From Sphingomicrobium sp. (GTDB taxonomy: Bacteria > Pseudomonadota > Alphaproteobacteria > Sphingomonadales > Sphingomonadaceae), in assembly GCA_036563485.1 (NCBI GenBank), contig DATCMI010000001.1, positions 452,938 through 516,937 of the forward strand: a stretch of DNA of 64,000 nucleotides, given 5' to 3'. The notes beneath the pieces are model-generated. The model saw only the letters and a program-made list of their open reading frames with translations. It was not told where the DNA came from and did no database searches. Shown here in pieces: positions 56,460-64,000 of the stretch (within the stretch, counting starts at the first letter, position 1; each line of letters begins with the position of its first letter). Made by a program: the position numbers and the translations under genes.

Positions 56460-56690
56460 ATGCCGACCTATTCAATCACAATAATCAACGATGAGTTCGA
56501 GACGTCGACCAACGCAGAGGCGGCCGATGACGCTCTTGCCATCCGCGACGCCCTGCAAGGCGCGCTGCAGATCGGTGTCGAACAAGTCGTCGGCGGAGCC
56601 TCGCTGTTTGCCGCCGAATTGACGGTCGCCATTGAAGAACGGCGGCGGCGCTTCGTCGTGAATGTCAGCGCGAGCGCCTTGAAGTGGTGA
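56460..56690 (+). CDS. Small DUF6894-like protein
   Basis: 76 residues from the ATG at 56460. It starts MPTYSITIINDEFET and has a helix (EAADDALAIRDALQGAL), then FAAELTVAIE and a closing strand RRFVVNVSASAL. This layout resembles DUF6894 proteins, which are abundant small alphaproteobacterial proteins of unknown function. It overlaps the Crp/Fnr gene by a few bases, so the two are coupled. Confidence 0.7.
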   Translation: MPTYSITIINDEFETSTNAEAADDALAIRDALQGALQIGVEQVVGGASLFAAELTVAIEERRRRFVVNVSASALKW

Positions 56691-57415
56691 TCGACAAGCA
56701 CCTGATGAAGCTGCGCGCGCGCGACACGATCAGCGCCGCCGAGGAAGCCTTCATCCGCAGCGGCGTTCGGGAGATCATGAAGGTACGCGCCGGATCGACT
56801 GCGGTGCGCGAGGGCCAAAGGGTGAACTATTCGACCATCCTCATCTCGGGGATCGCTGCTCGAGTTCAGTCGATGCCCGACGGCACCAGCCAGATCCTCG
56901 AGCTGCACGTGCCGGGCGACTTCACCGACCTGCATAGCTTTACGCTGAAATATCTCGACCACGATGTCGTCGCGATCAGCGACTGCAGCCTGGCGGTTGT
57001 GCCGCATGCACATCTGCAGGAGATGACGGAGCGCTTTCCGCATCTGACGCGGGTCTATTGGTTCGGAACGAACCTCGACGCCTCGATCAACCGAGAATGG
57101 GAAGTTTCGCTGGGCAGCCGCGACGCGCTCAGCCGAATGGCCCACGTCTTTTGCGAATTGTACATCCGCTTCGATCTGGTGGACCTAGTGCGCGGCGGAA
57201 CTTTTGATTTTCCCGTCACGCAACAGCAACTCGCCGAGATGGTCGGAATCACCCCTGTTCACGCCAACCGCACGCTTCAGCAACTGCGCGGCAAGGGCCT
57301 AGTCGAGTTTGCACGCGGGCTGGCGACGATCCCCGACCTTGATCGACTGATGGATGTCGCACGCTTCAACCCCGCTTATCTGTACCTTGAGCGGCACACG
57401 CGCGGTGAGTCTTAA
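56684..57415 (+). CDS. Crp/Fnr-family transcriptional regulator
   Basis: 243 residues from a GTG at 56684 (the next GTG, 56687, overlaps the upstream stop as GTGA). The cyclic-nucleotide-binding-like barrel spans about 30-125 (VREGQRVNYSTILISGIAAR; LELHVPGDFTDLHSF), and a winged helix follows (about 160-225: VTQQQLAEMVGITPVHANRT). No cysteines suited to an Fe-S cluster are seen in the N-terminus, so this is not an FNR-type oxygen sensor. The ligand is unknown. It overlaps the convergent xth by 4 nt. Confidence 0.88.
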   Translation: MVIDKHLMKLRARDTISAAEEAFIRSGVREIMKVRAGSTAVREGQRVNYSTILISGIAARVQSMPDGTSQILELHVPGDFTDLHSFTLKYLDHDVVAISDCSLAVVPHAHLQEMTERFPHLTRVYWFGTNLDASINREWEVSLGSRDALSRMAHVFCELYIRFDLVDLVRGGTFDFPVTQQQLAEMVGITPVHANRTLQQLRGKGLVEFARGLATIPDLDRLMDVARFNPAYLYLERHTRGES

Positions 57416-58185
57416 TTCAGTTCGATCCAGGTCGGCGCGTGGTCGGACGCCTTCTCTTCTCCCCGGGCCCACCTGTCGACACCGGCGCCCGCCAGGCGAT
57501 CGGCCGCTTCGGGCGAGCAAAGCAGGTGATCGAGGCGGAAACCGAGATCCCGCTGCCAGCAGCCGGCCGTATAATCCCAGAACGTGTAGAGCTTGTCCTC
57601 ATTCGGGTGCAGCGAACGGAGGGCATCGGTCCAGCCCTGGTGCATGATCCGTCGCCACAGCTGGCGCGTCTCTGGCCGGCATACCGCATCATTGGCGGTG
57701 GCCCGGATCGAAAACACGTCGCGGTCTTCGGGAACGACGTTCCAGTCCCCGCATAGCACCGTTGGACGTTCGTCCTTCAGCAGCTCGGCGGCGTGCGCTT
57801 CGAGGCGCTCCATCCAGCTTAGCTTGTAGGTGAACTTCTCGGTGCCGATCGGATTGCCGTTCGGCAGGTAAAGCGACCCGACAATGAAGTCGCCGACCTC
57901 AGCCTCGATATAACGGCTGTGGGTGTCGTCGGGATCGCCGGGCAAGCCAACTCGGCGGAGCTGCGGCGTGTCGCCGCGCACGAGGATCGCGACGCCATTG
58001 AAGCCCTTCTGCCCATGCCAGACGGCGCCATATCCGGCCGCTTCGATATCGGCGATCGGCAGCGATTCGTCGGCGCATTTGAGTTCCTGGAGGCAGGCGA
58101 CGTCCGGCTTTTCACGGTCGAGCCATTCGATCAGCCGCGGAAGGCGCGCGCGAATGCCGTTGAGATTGTAGGTGGCGAGCTTCAT
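57412..58185 (-). CDS. xth: Exodeoxyribonuclease III
   Basis: 257 residues, EEP nuclease fold: MKLATYNLNGIRARLPRLIE, CLQELKCADES, GSLYLPNGNPIG, LCGDWNVVPEDRD, the LGFRLDHLL motif and SDHAPTWIEL at the end. It is the AP endonuclease/3'-5' exonuclease of base excision repair. It lies 24 nt after erpA, on the same strand. Confidence 0.95.
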   Translation of the reverse strand: MKLATYNLNGIRARLPRLIEWLDREKPDVACLQELKCADESLPIADIEAAGYGAVWHGQKGFNGVAILVRGDTPQLRRVGLPGDPDDTHSRYIEAEVGDFIVGSLYLPNGNPIGTEKFTYKLSWMERLEAHAAELLKDERPTVLCGDWNVVPEDRDVFSIRATANDAVCRPETRQLWRRIMHQGWTDALRSLHPNEDKLYTFWDYTAGCWQRDLGFRLDHLLCSPEAADRLAGAGVDRWARGEEKASDHAPTWIELN

Positions 58186-58209
58186 CGCGCCCGCCCTACC
58201 CGCTGCAGG

Positions 58210-58536
58210 CTAGACGGAAAAGCTGCTGCCGCAGCCGCAGCCGGACTGGGCGTTGGGATTGAGCACCTTGAATGCCGCACCGCCAAGGTCTTCGACGAAA
58301 TCTACCGCCGAGCCGCGCACCAGGTCGAGGCTCACCGGATCGACGACCAGCTTGACGCCGGCGGTCTCCGCCACCGAGTCATCGTCGCCGGCCTGGTCGG
58401 CAAGCTCGAACTTGTAGGTGAAGCCCGCGCAGCCGCCGCCGTCCACCGCAAGGCGCAGGATCGCCGGCTTGGACTGCCGCTCGGCAATCCATGCGACCCG
58501 CTTGGCCGCACTTTCTGTCAGGGTGACGTGGCTCAC
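58210..58536 (-). CDS. erpA: Iron-sulphur cluster carrier ErpA/IscA-type
   Basis: 108 residues, A-type scaffold with C36 in DGGGCAGFTYKFEL and C100/C102 in SGCGCGSS, the three ligands of HesB/IscA proteins. It delivers Fe-S clusters to apo-proteins. The assignment to ErpA rather than SufA/IscA is based on the lone genomic position near xth. Confidence 0.9.
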   Translation of the reverse strand: MSHVTLTESAAKRVAWIAERQSKPAILRLAVDGGGCAGFTYKFELADQAGDDDSVAETAGVKLVVDPVSLDLVRGSAVDFVEDLGGAAFKVLNPNAQSGCGCGSSFSV

Positions 58537-58576
58537 GAGAGCGAGATAGGAAGTGCCGCGCTAAGCGGCAACCGGC

Positions 58577-59536
58577 TTACTGCTGGCCCTTCGGTCCGCC
58601 GAGCGCAACCGCATCCATCGACGGCGAGCCCTGGCGCTTCTGCATGGCGAGGACATAGTCGGTCGACTTCATGAAGGGGATCGGGTTGACCGCGCGGCCG
58701 TCGATCCGGACTTCATAGTGGAGGTGGCTGCCGGTCGAACGGCCGGTCGAGCCCATGCGGCCGATCAGCTGGCCGCGGGTGATCTTGTCGCCCGGGCGGA
58801 CAAGGATCGCGGAAAGGTGTCCGAAACGGGTCGTAATGCCGCGGCCGTGCTCGATTTCGACAAGATTGCCGTAGCCGCCGCTGTTCCAGCCAGAGCGCAG
58901 AACCTTCCCGTCGGCGGTCGCGTAGATCGGGGTGCCGAGCGGACCGGCGAGATCGATGCCCGGGTGCATGGCGGCGCTGCCCTTGAAGGGGTCGGAGCGG
59001 ACGCCGAACGAGCTGGTGAAGGCGGCGGTGCGGACCGGCTTGTCGGACGGGATCGCAATGACGTCGTTCTGAAGCTGGTCGAGCTTTTTCCAGCTGTTGA
59101 ACAGCGCCTTGAAGGTCGGGTTGCCGACGCTCTCGAACGGGCCCCCGACGGCGCCGGTCGCGCCCTTGGCCGGGTAGAAGCCGAGCTTGCGCAGCGAGGC
59201 AGCGTCGACGTTCACGTCTTCAAGCGCGGCGGCGAGCGCAAGCTGGCGCTGCTCGATCGCTTGCACGCGGCGCTCTGTCTCGGCGGCGAGCTGGGCGACT
59301 TCGGCCGAATAGCCCTTGGCCGGCATGACAACCGCGGCGGCCAATGTCTGCTGGGGACGGTTGAGGAGGCTGACGGTCGCGTAGCTGGCCCAGGCAAGGA
59401 CCGCGAACAGAAGCGCGAACAAGACGCCCTGGGCCGAGGCGGTGACGCGGAAACGGCGGAGCTTCTTCCCATCATGGATGAAGAAGTCGCGGTCGCGGAA
59501 CAATCCCGTCGTCGCTCCGGCCAGTGCTTGCGTCAT
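58577..59536 (-). CDS. M23-family peptidoglycan peptidase (LytM domain)
   Basis: 319 residues from the ATG at 59536 (GGAG 9 nt upstream). A cytoplasmic N-terminus, one membrane helix (about 36-60), a coiled-coil-like spacer, then the LytM domain with zinc/catalytic motifs HPGIDLAGPLGTPIYA (H and D) and SHLHYEVRIDG (H-x-H). All four metal/catalytic positions look intact, so it should be an active endopeptidase or an EnvC/NlpD-type activator. Confidence 0.9.
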   Translation of the reverse strand: MTQALAGATTGLFRDRDFFIHDGKKLRRFRVTASAQGVLFALLFAVLAWASYATVSLLNRPQQTLAAAVVMPAKGYSAEVAQLAAETERRVQAIEQRQLALAAALEDVNVDAASLRKLGFYPAKGATGAVGGPFESVGNPTFKALFNSWKKLDQLQNDVIAIPSDKPVRTAAFTSSFGVRSDPFKGSAAMHPGIDLAGPLGTPIYATADGKVLRSGWNSGGYGNLVEIEHGRGITTRFGHLSAILVRPGDKITRGQLIGRMGSTGRSTGSHLHYEVRIDGRAVNPIPFMKSTDYVLAMQKRQGSPSMDAVALGGPKGQQ

Positions 59537-59923
59537 GCGTTCCCGCTCCAAAAATCGTCACATCCGTCCCGAAGGGCGGCGCTGTTTCACCAATCCAAGG
59601 AGCTCCCCAGCCCCGAAGCCGAATGCACGCATTGCCCATCGCGCATCGGCAGGACTGACACTGCTTCTGGTTGGTTAATGAATTCAACCGCGACCCGCCT
59701 GAAGCGGGATGAACTGCAATGATGCCGCGATGAACCGTTGAAATGAGGGCAACGAATAAGGATTCGAAGAAAATCAACCTGTTGTGCAGTGCAACATCGG
59801 CCAGTCCGGCCCGGCGAATTGATTCTTGTCCTCGAGCTGTTGCCACAGCCCGAACAGTCGTTACACCCGGCTTCGGGCCACGCCGTCCCAACGCGGCGCG
59901 AGCTCTCTGTGAGGAGAGTGACA
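59537..59923. other. Divergent regulatory region before serC (387 nt), with a possible leader RNA
   Basis: No gene is seen. A 5-bp hairpin (CTCTC 59903-59907 with GAGAG 59914-59918) would hide the serC ribosome binding site. Alphaproteobacteria are known to carry a conserved structured 'serC' leader at this place; I cannot match its consensus by eye. Confidence 0.35.
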
Positions 59924-61090
59924 TTGACTGACGCAACTGCCGCGACGCCACAGGTGCGCGCGGACAAACCTCCTACCAAACCCAGTCGCCCGTACTTCTC
60001 GTCCGGCCCCTGCGCGAAGCCGCCGGGCTGGAGCGCAGAACTTCTGGACACGTCGGCACTCGGCCGCTCGCATCGCGGCGCGATCGGCAAGGCGAAGCTC
60101 CAGGACGCGATCGACCGCACGCACGCACTGCTGCGCCTTCCCGCCGACTACCGGCTCGGGATCGTTCCCGCGTCCGACACCGGCGCGGTCGAGATGGCCT
60201 TGTGGTCGCTGCTCGGCACGCGCCCCGTCACCATGCTGGCGTGGGAAAGCTTCGGCGCCGGCTGGGTCACCGACGTCGCCAAGCAGCTGAAACTCGACGC
60301 GGACGTGCGCACCGCCGCTTACGGCGAGCTCCCCGACCTCGGCGGCATCGACGCGGGCAGCGACATCGTCTTCACCTGGAACGGAACCACGAGCGGAGTG
60401 CGGGTGCCGAATGCGGACTGGATCGCTGCGGACCGCACCGGCCTGACGATCTGCGACGGGACGTCGGCGGCCTTTGCGCAGGACATCGACTGGAAGAAGA
60501 TCGATGTCGGCACCTTCAGCTGGCAGAAGGCTCTCGGCGGGGAGGCCGCCCATGGCATGCTGGTCCTCAGCCCCCGCGCGGTCGAGCGGCTGGAAAGCGA
60601 ACCCGCGCCGCGCCCGCTCCCCAAGATCTTCCGCCTGACGAAAGGCGGCAAGCTGATCGACGGCGTCTTCAAAGGCGAGACGATCAACACGCCCTCGATG
60701 CTTGCGGTCGAAGATTGGCTGTTCGCGCTCGACTGGGCCGAGCGGATCGGCGGCCTCGACGCGTTGATCGCGCGCGCGGACGCCAACGCTGCTGCACTGC
60801 AGCAGTGGGTCGCGTCGGCCGGCTGGATCGAAAACTTGGCGGCGGACCAGGCAATCCGCTCGAATACCTCCGTCTGCCTGCAATTCGCCGACCGTTCGGA
60901 CGAGGAGGCGAACCGCGCCCGCCAGAAAGCGGTCGCCAAGCTCCTCGAGCAGGAAGATGCCGCCTACGACATCGGCGCTTATCGCGACGCTCCGCCGGGG
61001 CTGCGCATCTGGTGCGGCGCAACCGTCGAGACGGCGGATATCGAGGCACTCGGGCCCTGGCTCAATTATGCGTGGGAGAAGACCGCATGA
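59924..61090 (+). CDS. serC: Phosphoserine aminotransferase SerC
   Basis: 388 residues from the TTG at 59924, chosen because GAGGAG lies 7 nt upstream and the family N-terminus ([18 protein letters not shown]) begins about 20 residues in; the frame is open further upstream without similarity. PLP-binding lysine is in [14 protein letters not shown]. It converts 3-phosphohydroxypyruvate to phosphoserine. It overlaps serA by 4 nt. Confidence 0.93.
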   Translation: MTDATAATPQVRADKPPTKPSRPYFSSGPCAKPPGWSAELLDTSALGRSHRGAIGKAKLQDAIDRTHALLRLPADYRLGIVPASDTGAVEMALWSLLGTRPVTMLAWESFGAGWVTDVAKQLKLDADVRTAAYGELPDLGGIDAGSDIVFTWNGTTSGVRVPNADWIAADRTGLTICDGTSAAFAQDIDWKKIDVGTFSWQKALGGEAAHGMLVLSPRAVERLESEPAPRPLPKIFRLTKGGKLIDGVFKGETINTPSMLAVEDWLFALDWAERIGGLDALIARADANAAALQQWVASAGWIENLAADQAIRSNTSVCLQFADRSDEEANRARQKAVAKLLEQEDAAYDIGAYRDAPPGLRIWCGATVETADIEALGPWLNYAWEKTA

Positions 61091-62667
61091 GCGTGCGCGT
61101 CCTGATTTCCGACAAGATGGATCCGAAAGCCGCCGCAATCTTCCGCGACCGCGGGATCGAGGTCGACGAGAGGCCGGGCTTGGCTCCCGACGAACTGGCC
61201 TCGATCATCGGCGACTATGACGGGCTGGCCATCCGGTCGGCGACGAAAGTCACCAAGGCGATCCTCGACGCCGGCGACCGGCTGAAGGTCGTCGGCCGCG
61301 CCGGCATAGGTGTCGACAATGTCGACATTCCCGCCGCCACCGCGCGCGGCGTGGTCGTCATGAACACGCCGTTCGGCAATTCGATCACGACCGCCGAGCA
61401 TGCGATCGCACTGATGTTCGCACTCGCCCGCCAGCTGCCCGAAGCCGATGCTTCGACCCAGGCGGGCAAGTGGGAAAAGAACCGCTTCATGGGCGTCGAG
61501 GTGACCGGCAAGACGCTCGGCCTGATCGGCGCCGGTAACATCGGTTCGATAGTAGCTAGCCGCGCACTCGGCCTCCGGATGAAGGTTGTCGCTTACGATC
61601 CATTCCTGACGCCGGAGCGCGCGGTCGAGCTTGGCATTGAGAAGGTTGAGCTGGACGAACTGCTCGCCCGCGCCGACTTCATTACCCTCCACACGCCGCT
61701 GACCGACCAGACCCGCAACATCTTGAGCCGCGACAATCTCGCCAAGGCCAAGAAGGGCGTCCGAATCGTCAATTGTGCGCGCGGCGGGCTGATCGACGAG
61801 GCGGCGTTAAAGGACATGCTCGACAGCGGCCATGTCGCCGGCGCTGCGCTGGACGTATTCGAAAGCGAGCCCGCCAAGGACTCGCCTCTGTTCGGAACGC
61901 CCGGCTTCATTTCGACGCCTCACCTCGGCGCGTCGACCAGCGAAGCGCAGGTCAATGTCGCCATCCAGGTCGCCGAGCAGATGAGCGACTTCCTGCTTCT
62001 TGGCGGTGTCAGCAATGCGATCAACATGCCGTCCCTGTCCGCCGAGGAAGCACCGCGGCTCAGGCCCTACATGGCCTTGGCAGAAAAGCTCGGGCGGCTG
62101 GTCGGCCAGATCGTCGGCGAGGACGTGCGCTCGGTGGATGTCGAGGTCGAAGGCGCGGCTGCGGAGCTCAACATCAAGCCGATTACCGGCGCGGTGCTCG
62201 CCGGGCTGATGGGCACCTATTCGCAAAGCGTGAACATGGTGAACGCGCCCGTGCTGGCGAAGGAGCGCGGGCTCGACCTGCGCGAGATCCGCCACGACCG
62301 CGAAGGCGACTATCACACGCTCGTCGCGGTCGCGGTCGGCACGCCCGGCGGCAAGCGGCGCGTCGAAGGCACGCTCTTCGGGAACCGCGCGCCACGTCTC
62401 GTCAAGATTTTCGACGTGCCCGTCGAAGCGGAACTTGCCGGCCAGATGATCTACATCGTCAACACCGACGCACCCGGCTTCATCGGCGCTCTCGGTACCC
62501 AGCTCGGCGAGAACGGAATCAACATCGCGACGTTCAACCTCGGCCGCCGCAAGGAAAAGGGCGAGGCCATTGCCCTGGTTGCTGTCGACGATCCGATCAC
62601 CTCAGAAATTGCGCGGCAGCTGCGCGAGCTGCCCGGCGTGCTCGAAGTCGTGCCGCTCAGCTTCTGA
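61087..62667 (+). CDS. serA: D-3-phosphoglycerate dehydrogenase SerA
   Basis: 526 residues, the long form with a C-terminal ACT regulatory domain. [19 protein letters not shown]-binding [40 protein letters not shown], an intervening domain (about 320-450) and the ACT start [16 protein letters not shown] are visible. It oxidises 3-phosphoglycerate and is usually feedback-inhibited by serine. ATGA overlap with serC. Confidence 0.97.
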   Translation: MSVRVLISDKMDPKAAAIFRDRGIEVDERPGLAPDELASIIGDYDGLAIRSATKVTKAILDAGDRLKVVGRAGIGVDNVDIPAATARGVVVMNTPFGNSITTAEHAIALMFALARQLPEADASTQAGKWEKNRFMGVEVTGKTLGLIGAGNIGSIVASRALGLRMKVVAYDPFLTPERAVELGIEKVELDELLARADFITLHTPLTDQTRNILSRDNLAKAKKGVRIVNCARGGLIDEAALKDMLDSGHVAGAALDVFESEPAKDSPLFGTPGFISTPHLGASTSEAQVNVAIQVAEQMSDFLLLGGVSNAINMPSLSAEEAPRLRPYMALAEKLGRLVGQIVGEDVRSVDVEVEGAAAELNIKPITGAVLAGLMGTYSQSVNMVNAPVLAKERGLDLREIRHDREGDYHTLVAVAVGTPGGKRRVEGTLFGNRAPRLVKIFDVPVEAELAGQMIYIVNTDAPGFIGALGTQLGENGINIATFNLGRRKEKGEAIALVAVDDPITSEIARQLRELPGVLEVVPLSF

Positions 62668-62670
62668 GCG

Positions 62671-63438
62671 ATGGAGCTGATCTACGATGTCGGGGTCGAG
62701 AACGGCGACGACAGCGCATACTATCTGCACAAGGGCTTTCGCGTCGTCGGCGTCGAAGCGAGCCCCGTAGCCGTTGAAAAACTGCGCTCGCGATTTGCGG
62801 CGGAAATCGTCGATGGACGGTACGTGCTGCTCGCCGTCGCAATAGCTTCGGAGACTGGCCAAGCGCCTTTCTGGGTGTGCGACGATCATCCGCCCTGGAG
62901 CAGTTTCGACCGAGACATCGCCGCCCGCAACGGCTGCGGCCACCACGAAGTTCAAGTCGAGACCCGCACCTTCGCTTCGATCCTCCAGGAGTTCGGTCGC
63001 GCCGCCTATTGCAAGATCGACATCGAAGGGAACGACGATCTCTGCCTCGCCGCCTTCTCCGAAAACACGCGGGCGCGCTATGTGTCAGTCGAGCTGATCG
63101 ACGGTGACGAGCAGCTCCGGTTGCTCCGCGACAACGGCTATTGCGACTTCAAGCTGATCTCTCAACGATCGTTTCGTCAGCCGTCGCCGGCGCTCCTGAG
63201 GCTCAAGGCGAAGCTGCCGCAGCTTGCGCGCCTGCCGATCTCCAAGGCTGAAGCGCTCGTGCGCCACCAGCCGGAGCCGGATTGGCGATTTCGCGGCGGC
63301 TCGTCGGGGCCGTTCGGCGAAGCAACAGCGGGACCATGGCAAGGCTTTGACGAGGCGCTCGACATGTGGCGCGCAATCGCGGATCTCGGGAACGACCTAA
63401 GCGACTGGCATGACATCCATGCCCGCCTCGGCGGCTAG
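62671..63438 (+). CDS. FkbM-family methyltransferase
   Basis: 255 residues. DVGVENGDDSAYYLHKGF and VVGVEASPVAVEKLR are the SAM-binding motif of the FkbM group, and CKIDIEGNDDLCL is the second. The last 80 or so residues (after about 170) are not part of the core; they are Pro/Arg/Leu rich and of unknown role. It starts 3 nt after the serA stop, so it is probably in that operon. The substrate (sugar, lipid or small molecule) cannot be told. Confidence 0.85.
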   Translation: MELIYDVGVENGDDSAYYLHKGFRVVGVEASPVAVEKLRSRFAAEIVDGRYVLLAVAIASETGQAPFWVCDDHPPWSSFDRDIAARNGCGHHEVQVETRTFASILQEFGRAAYCKIDIEGNDDLCLAAFSENTRARYVSVELIDGDEQLRLLRDNGYCDFKLISQRSFRQPSPALLRLKAKLPQLARLPISKAEALVRHQPEPDWRFRGGSSGPFGEATAGPWQGFDEALDMWRAIADLGNDLSDWHDIHARLGG

Positions 63439-64000
63439 GCATCTTCCTCAAGACGCGTGAACCGGACGGGCATGACCGCGCGCATCGACACGCTGCCATC
63501 TGCGGCTTTCTCAACGACGCTGAGCTGCTGCATGTCGGCGCCGCCGAGCGGGATCACCATACGCCCGCCGTTCGCCAGTTGATCGACCAGTGCGGTCGGA
63601 GGTTCGGCGGCAGCGGCGGTCACGAGGATGAGGTCGAACGGCGCATGCTCGGCCCAGCCGCGTGAGCCGTCGCCGACCCGCACCTGCACCGGATATCCAA
63701 GCGCGGCGAACCGCGCTTGGGCCGCTTCGGCGAATTCCTCCACCACTTCGACGCTCCACACCAGCGCGCCCATCTCGGCCATGACGGCAGCCTGGTAGCC
63801 GTAACCCGTGCCGATCTCGAGCACTCGGCTGCCCTCCTCGATGTCGAGCAATTCGATCATCACCGCGCCGATGAACGGCTGCGAGATCGTCTTGTCGAAG
63901 CCGATCGGAAGCGGCGTGTCCTGATAAGCAGCGAGGATCAGCTCCTGCGGCACGAACAGGTGGCGCGGAACTTCACTCAGCGCGCGTCGCAACTGCACGC
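63435..64000 (-). CDS. pcm: Protein-L-isoaspartate O-methyltransferase (partial, cut at the right edge)
   Basis: About 188 C-terminal residues are visible; the start lies off the window. FDKTISQPFIGAVMIELL, VLEIGTGYGYQAAVMAEM and APFDLILVTAAAAEPP are Pcm motifs. The enzyme repairs isoaspartyl residues in damaged proteins. Its stop overlaps the FkbM gene's stop by 4 nt (CTAG). Confidence 0.93.
   Translation of the reverse strand, partial: VQLRRALSEVPRHLFVPQELILAAYQDTPLPIGFDKTISQPFIGAVMIELLDIEEGSRVLEIGTGYGYQAAVMAEMGALVWSVEVVEEFAEAAQARFAALGYPVQVRVGDGSRGWAEHAPFDLILVTAAAAEPPTALVDQLANGGRMVIPLGGADMQQLSVVEKAADGSVSMRAVMPVRFTRLEEDA

Noticed and set aside
60202..61086. Long upstream extension of the serA frame
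   Set aside because: The frame is open through serC but encodes Arg-rich noise; SerA begins at the ATGA overlap at 61087 with the standard N-terminus.

Overview
The window reads as a stretch of chromosome from a GC-rich alphaproteobacterium of the order Sphingomonadales (Sphingomonas-like). The reasons are the EcfG/PhyR/NepR general stress response locus with an adjacent degenerate HisKA_2 kinase of PhyP type, meso-DAP-type MurE, the argS-SPOR-nagZ-scpAB-tatABC order, and GANTC sites in front of ftsZ. Almost all of it is housekeeping DNA. No rRNA, tRNA, CRISPR array, prophage or insertion sequence was seen. The left edge cuts glnE and the right edge cuts pcm.

Layout. 1-1867: 5' part of glnE (minus). 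1949-5960: general stress response locus: a 60-residue protein that resembles NepR, sigma factor ecfG, a 51-residue membrane protein, response regulator/anti-anti-sigma phyR, anti-sigma nepR, and a degenerate sensor kinase (phyP-like). A consensus EcfG promoter lies in front of the small membrane gene and ecfG. 6097-12596 (minus): argS, SPOR protein, nagZ, scpA, scpB, tatA, tatB, tatC, with a 190-nt nested inverted repeat between scpB and tatA. 12700-16338: DUF922-like exported protein, NAD(P)-binding protein, dgt, TPR/SPOR exported protein. 16521-34781 (minus): a complete, tightly coupled division and cell wall (dcw) cluster mraZ-rsmH-ftsL-ftsI-murE-murF-mraY-murD-ftsW-murG-murC-murB-ddl-ftsQ-ftsA-ftsZ, with a MraZ operator upstream and GANTC methylation sites before ftsZ.

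35053-41268: two small membrane-associated unknowns, a lipoprotein, a Tat-exported serine hydrolase, purL, and the iron-storage pair bfd-bfr behind a Fur-like palindrome. 41265-48858: Hpt protein, der-bamB-YfgM-like operon, a small unknown, panB with an Rrf2 regulator, a repeat-rich hydrophilic protein, and an L,D-transpeptidase. 48905-53914: guaA, a Gly/Tyr-rich exported protein, an S9 prolyl oligopeptidase, and rplQ apart from its usual neighbour rpoA. 54039-64000: fatty acid desaturase, GNAT-like protein, a DUF6894-like protein with a Crp/Fnr regulator, xth, erpA, an M23 peptidase, serC-serA, FkbM methyltransferase, and pcm.

The most notable points are the second NepR-like protein next to ecfG, the EcfG-type promoters of the stress locus, the nested 20/21-bp inverted repeat before tatA, a terminator whose 3' arm doubles as the ribosome binding site of the next gene, the ftsZ GANTC cluster, and four convergent gene pairs whose stop codons overlap by exactly 4 bp.
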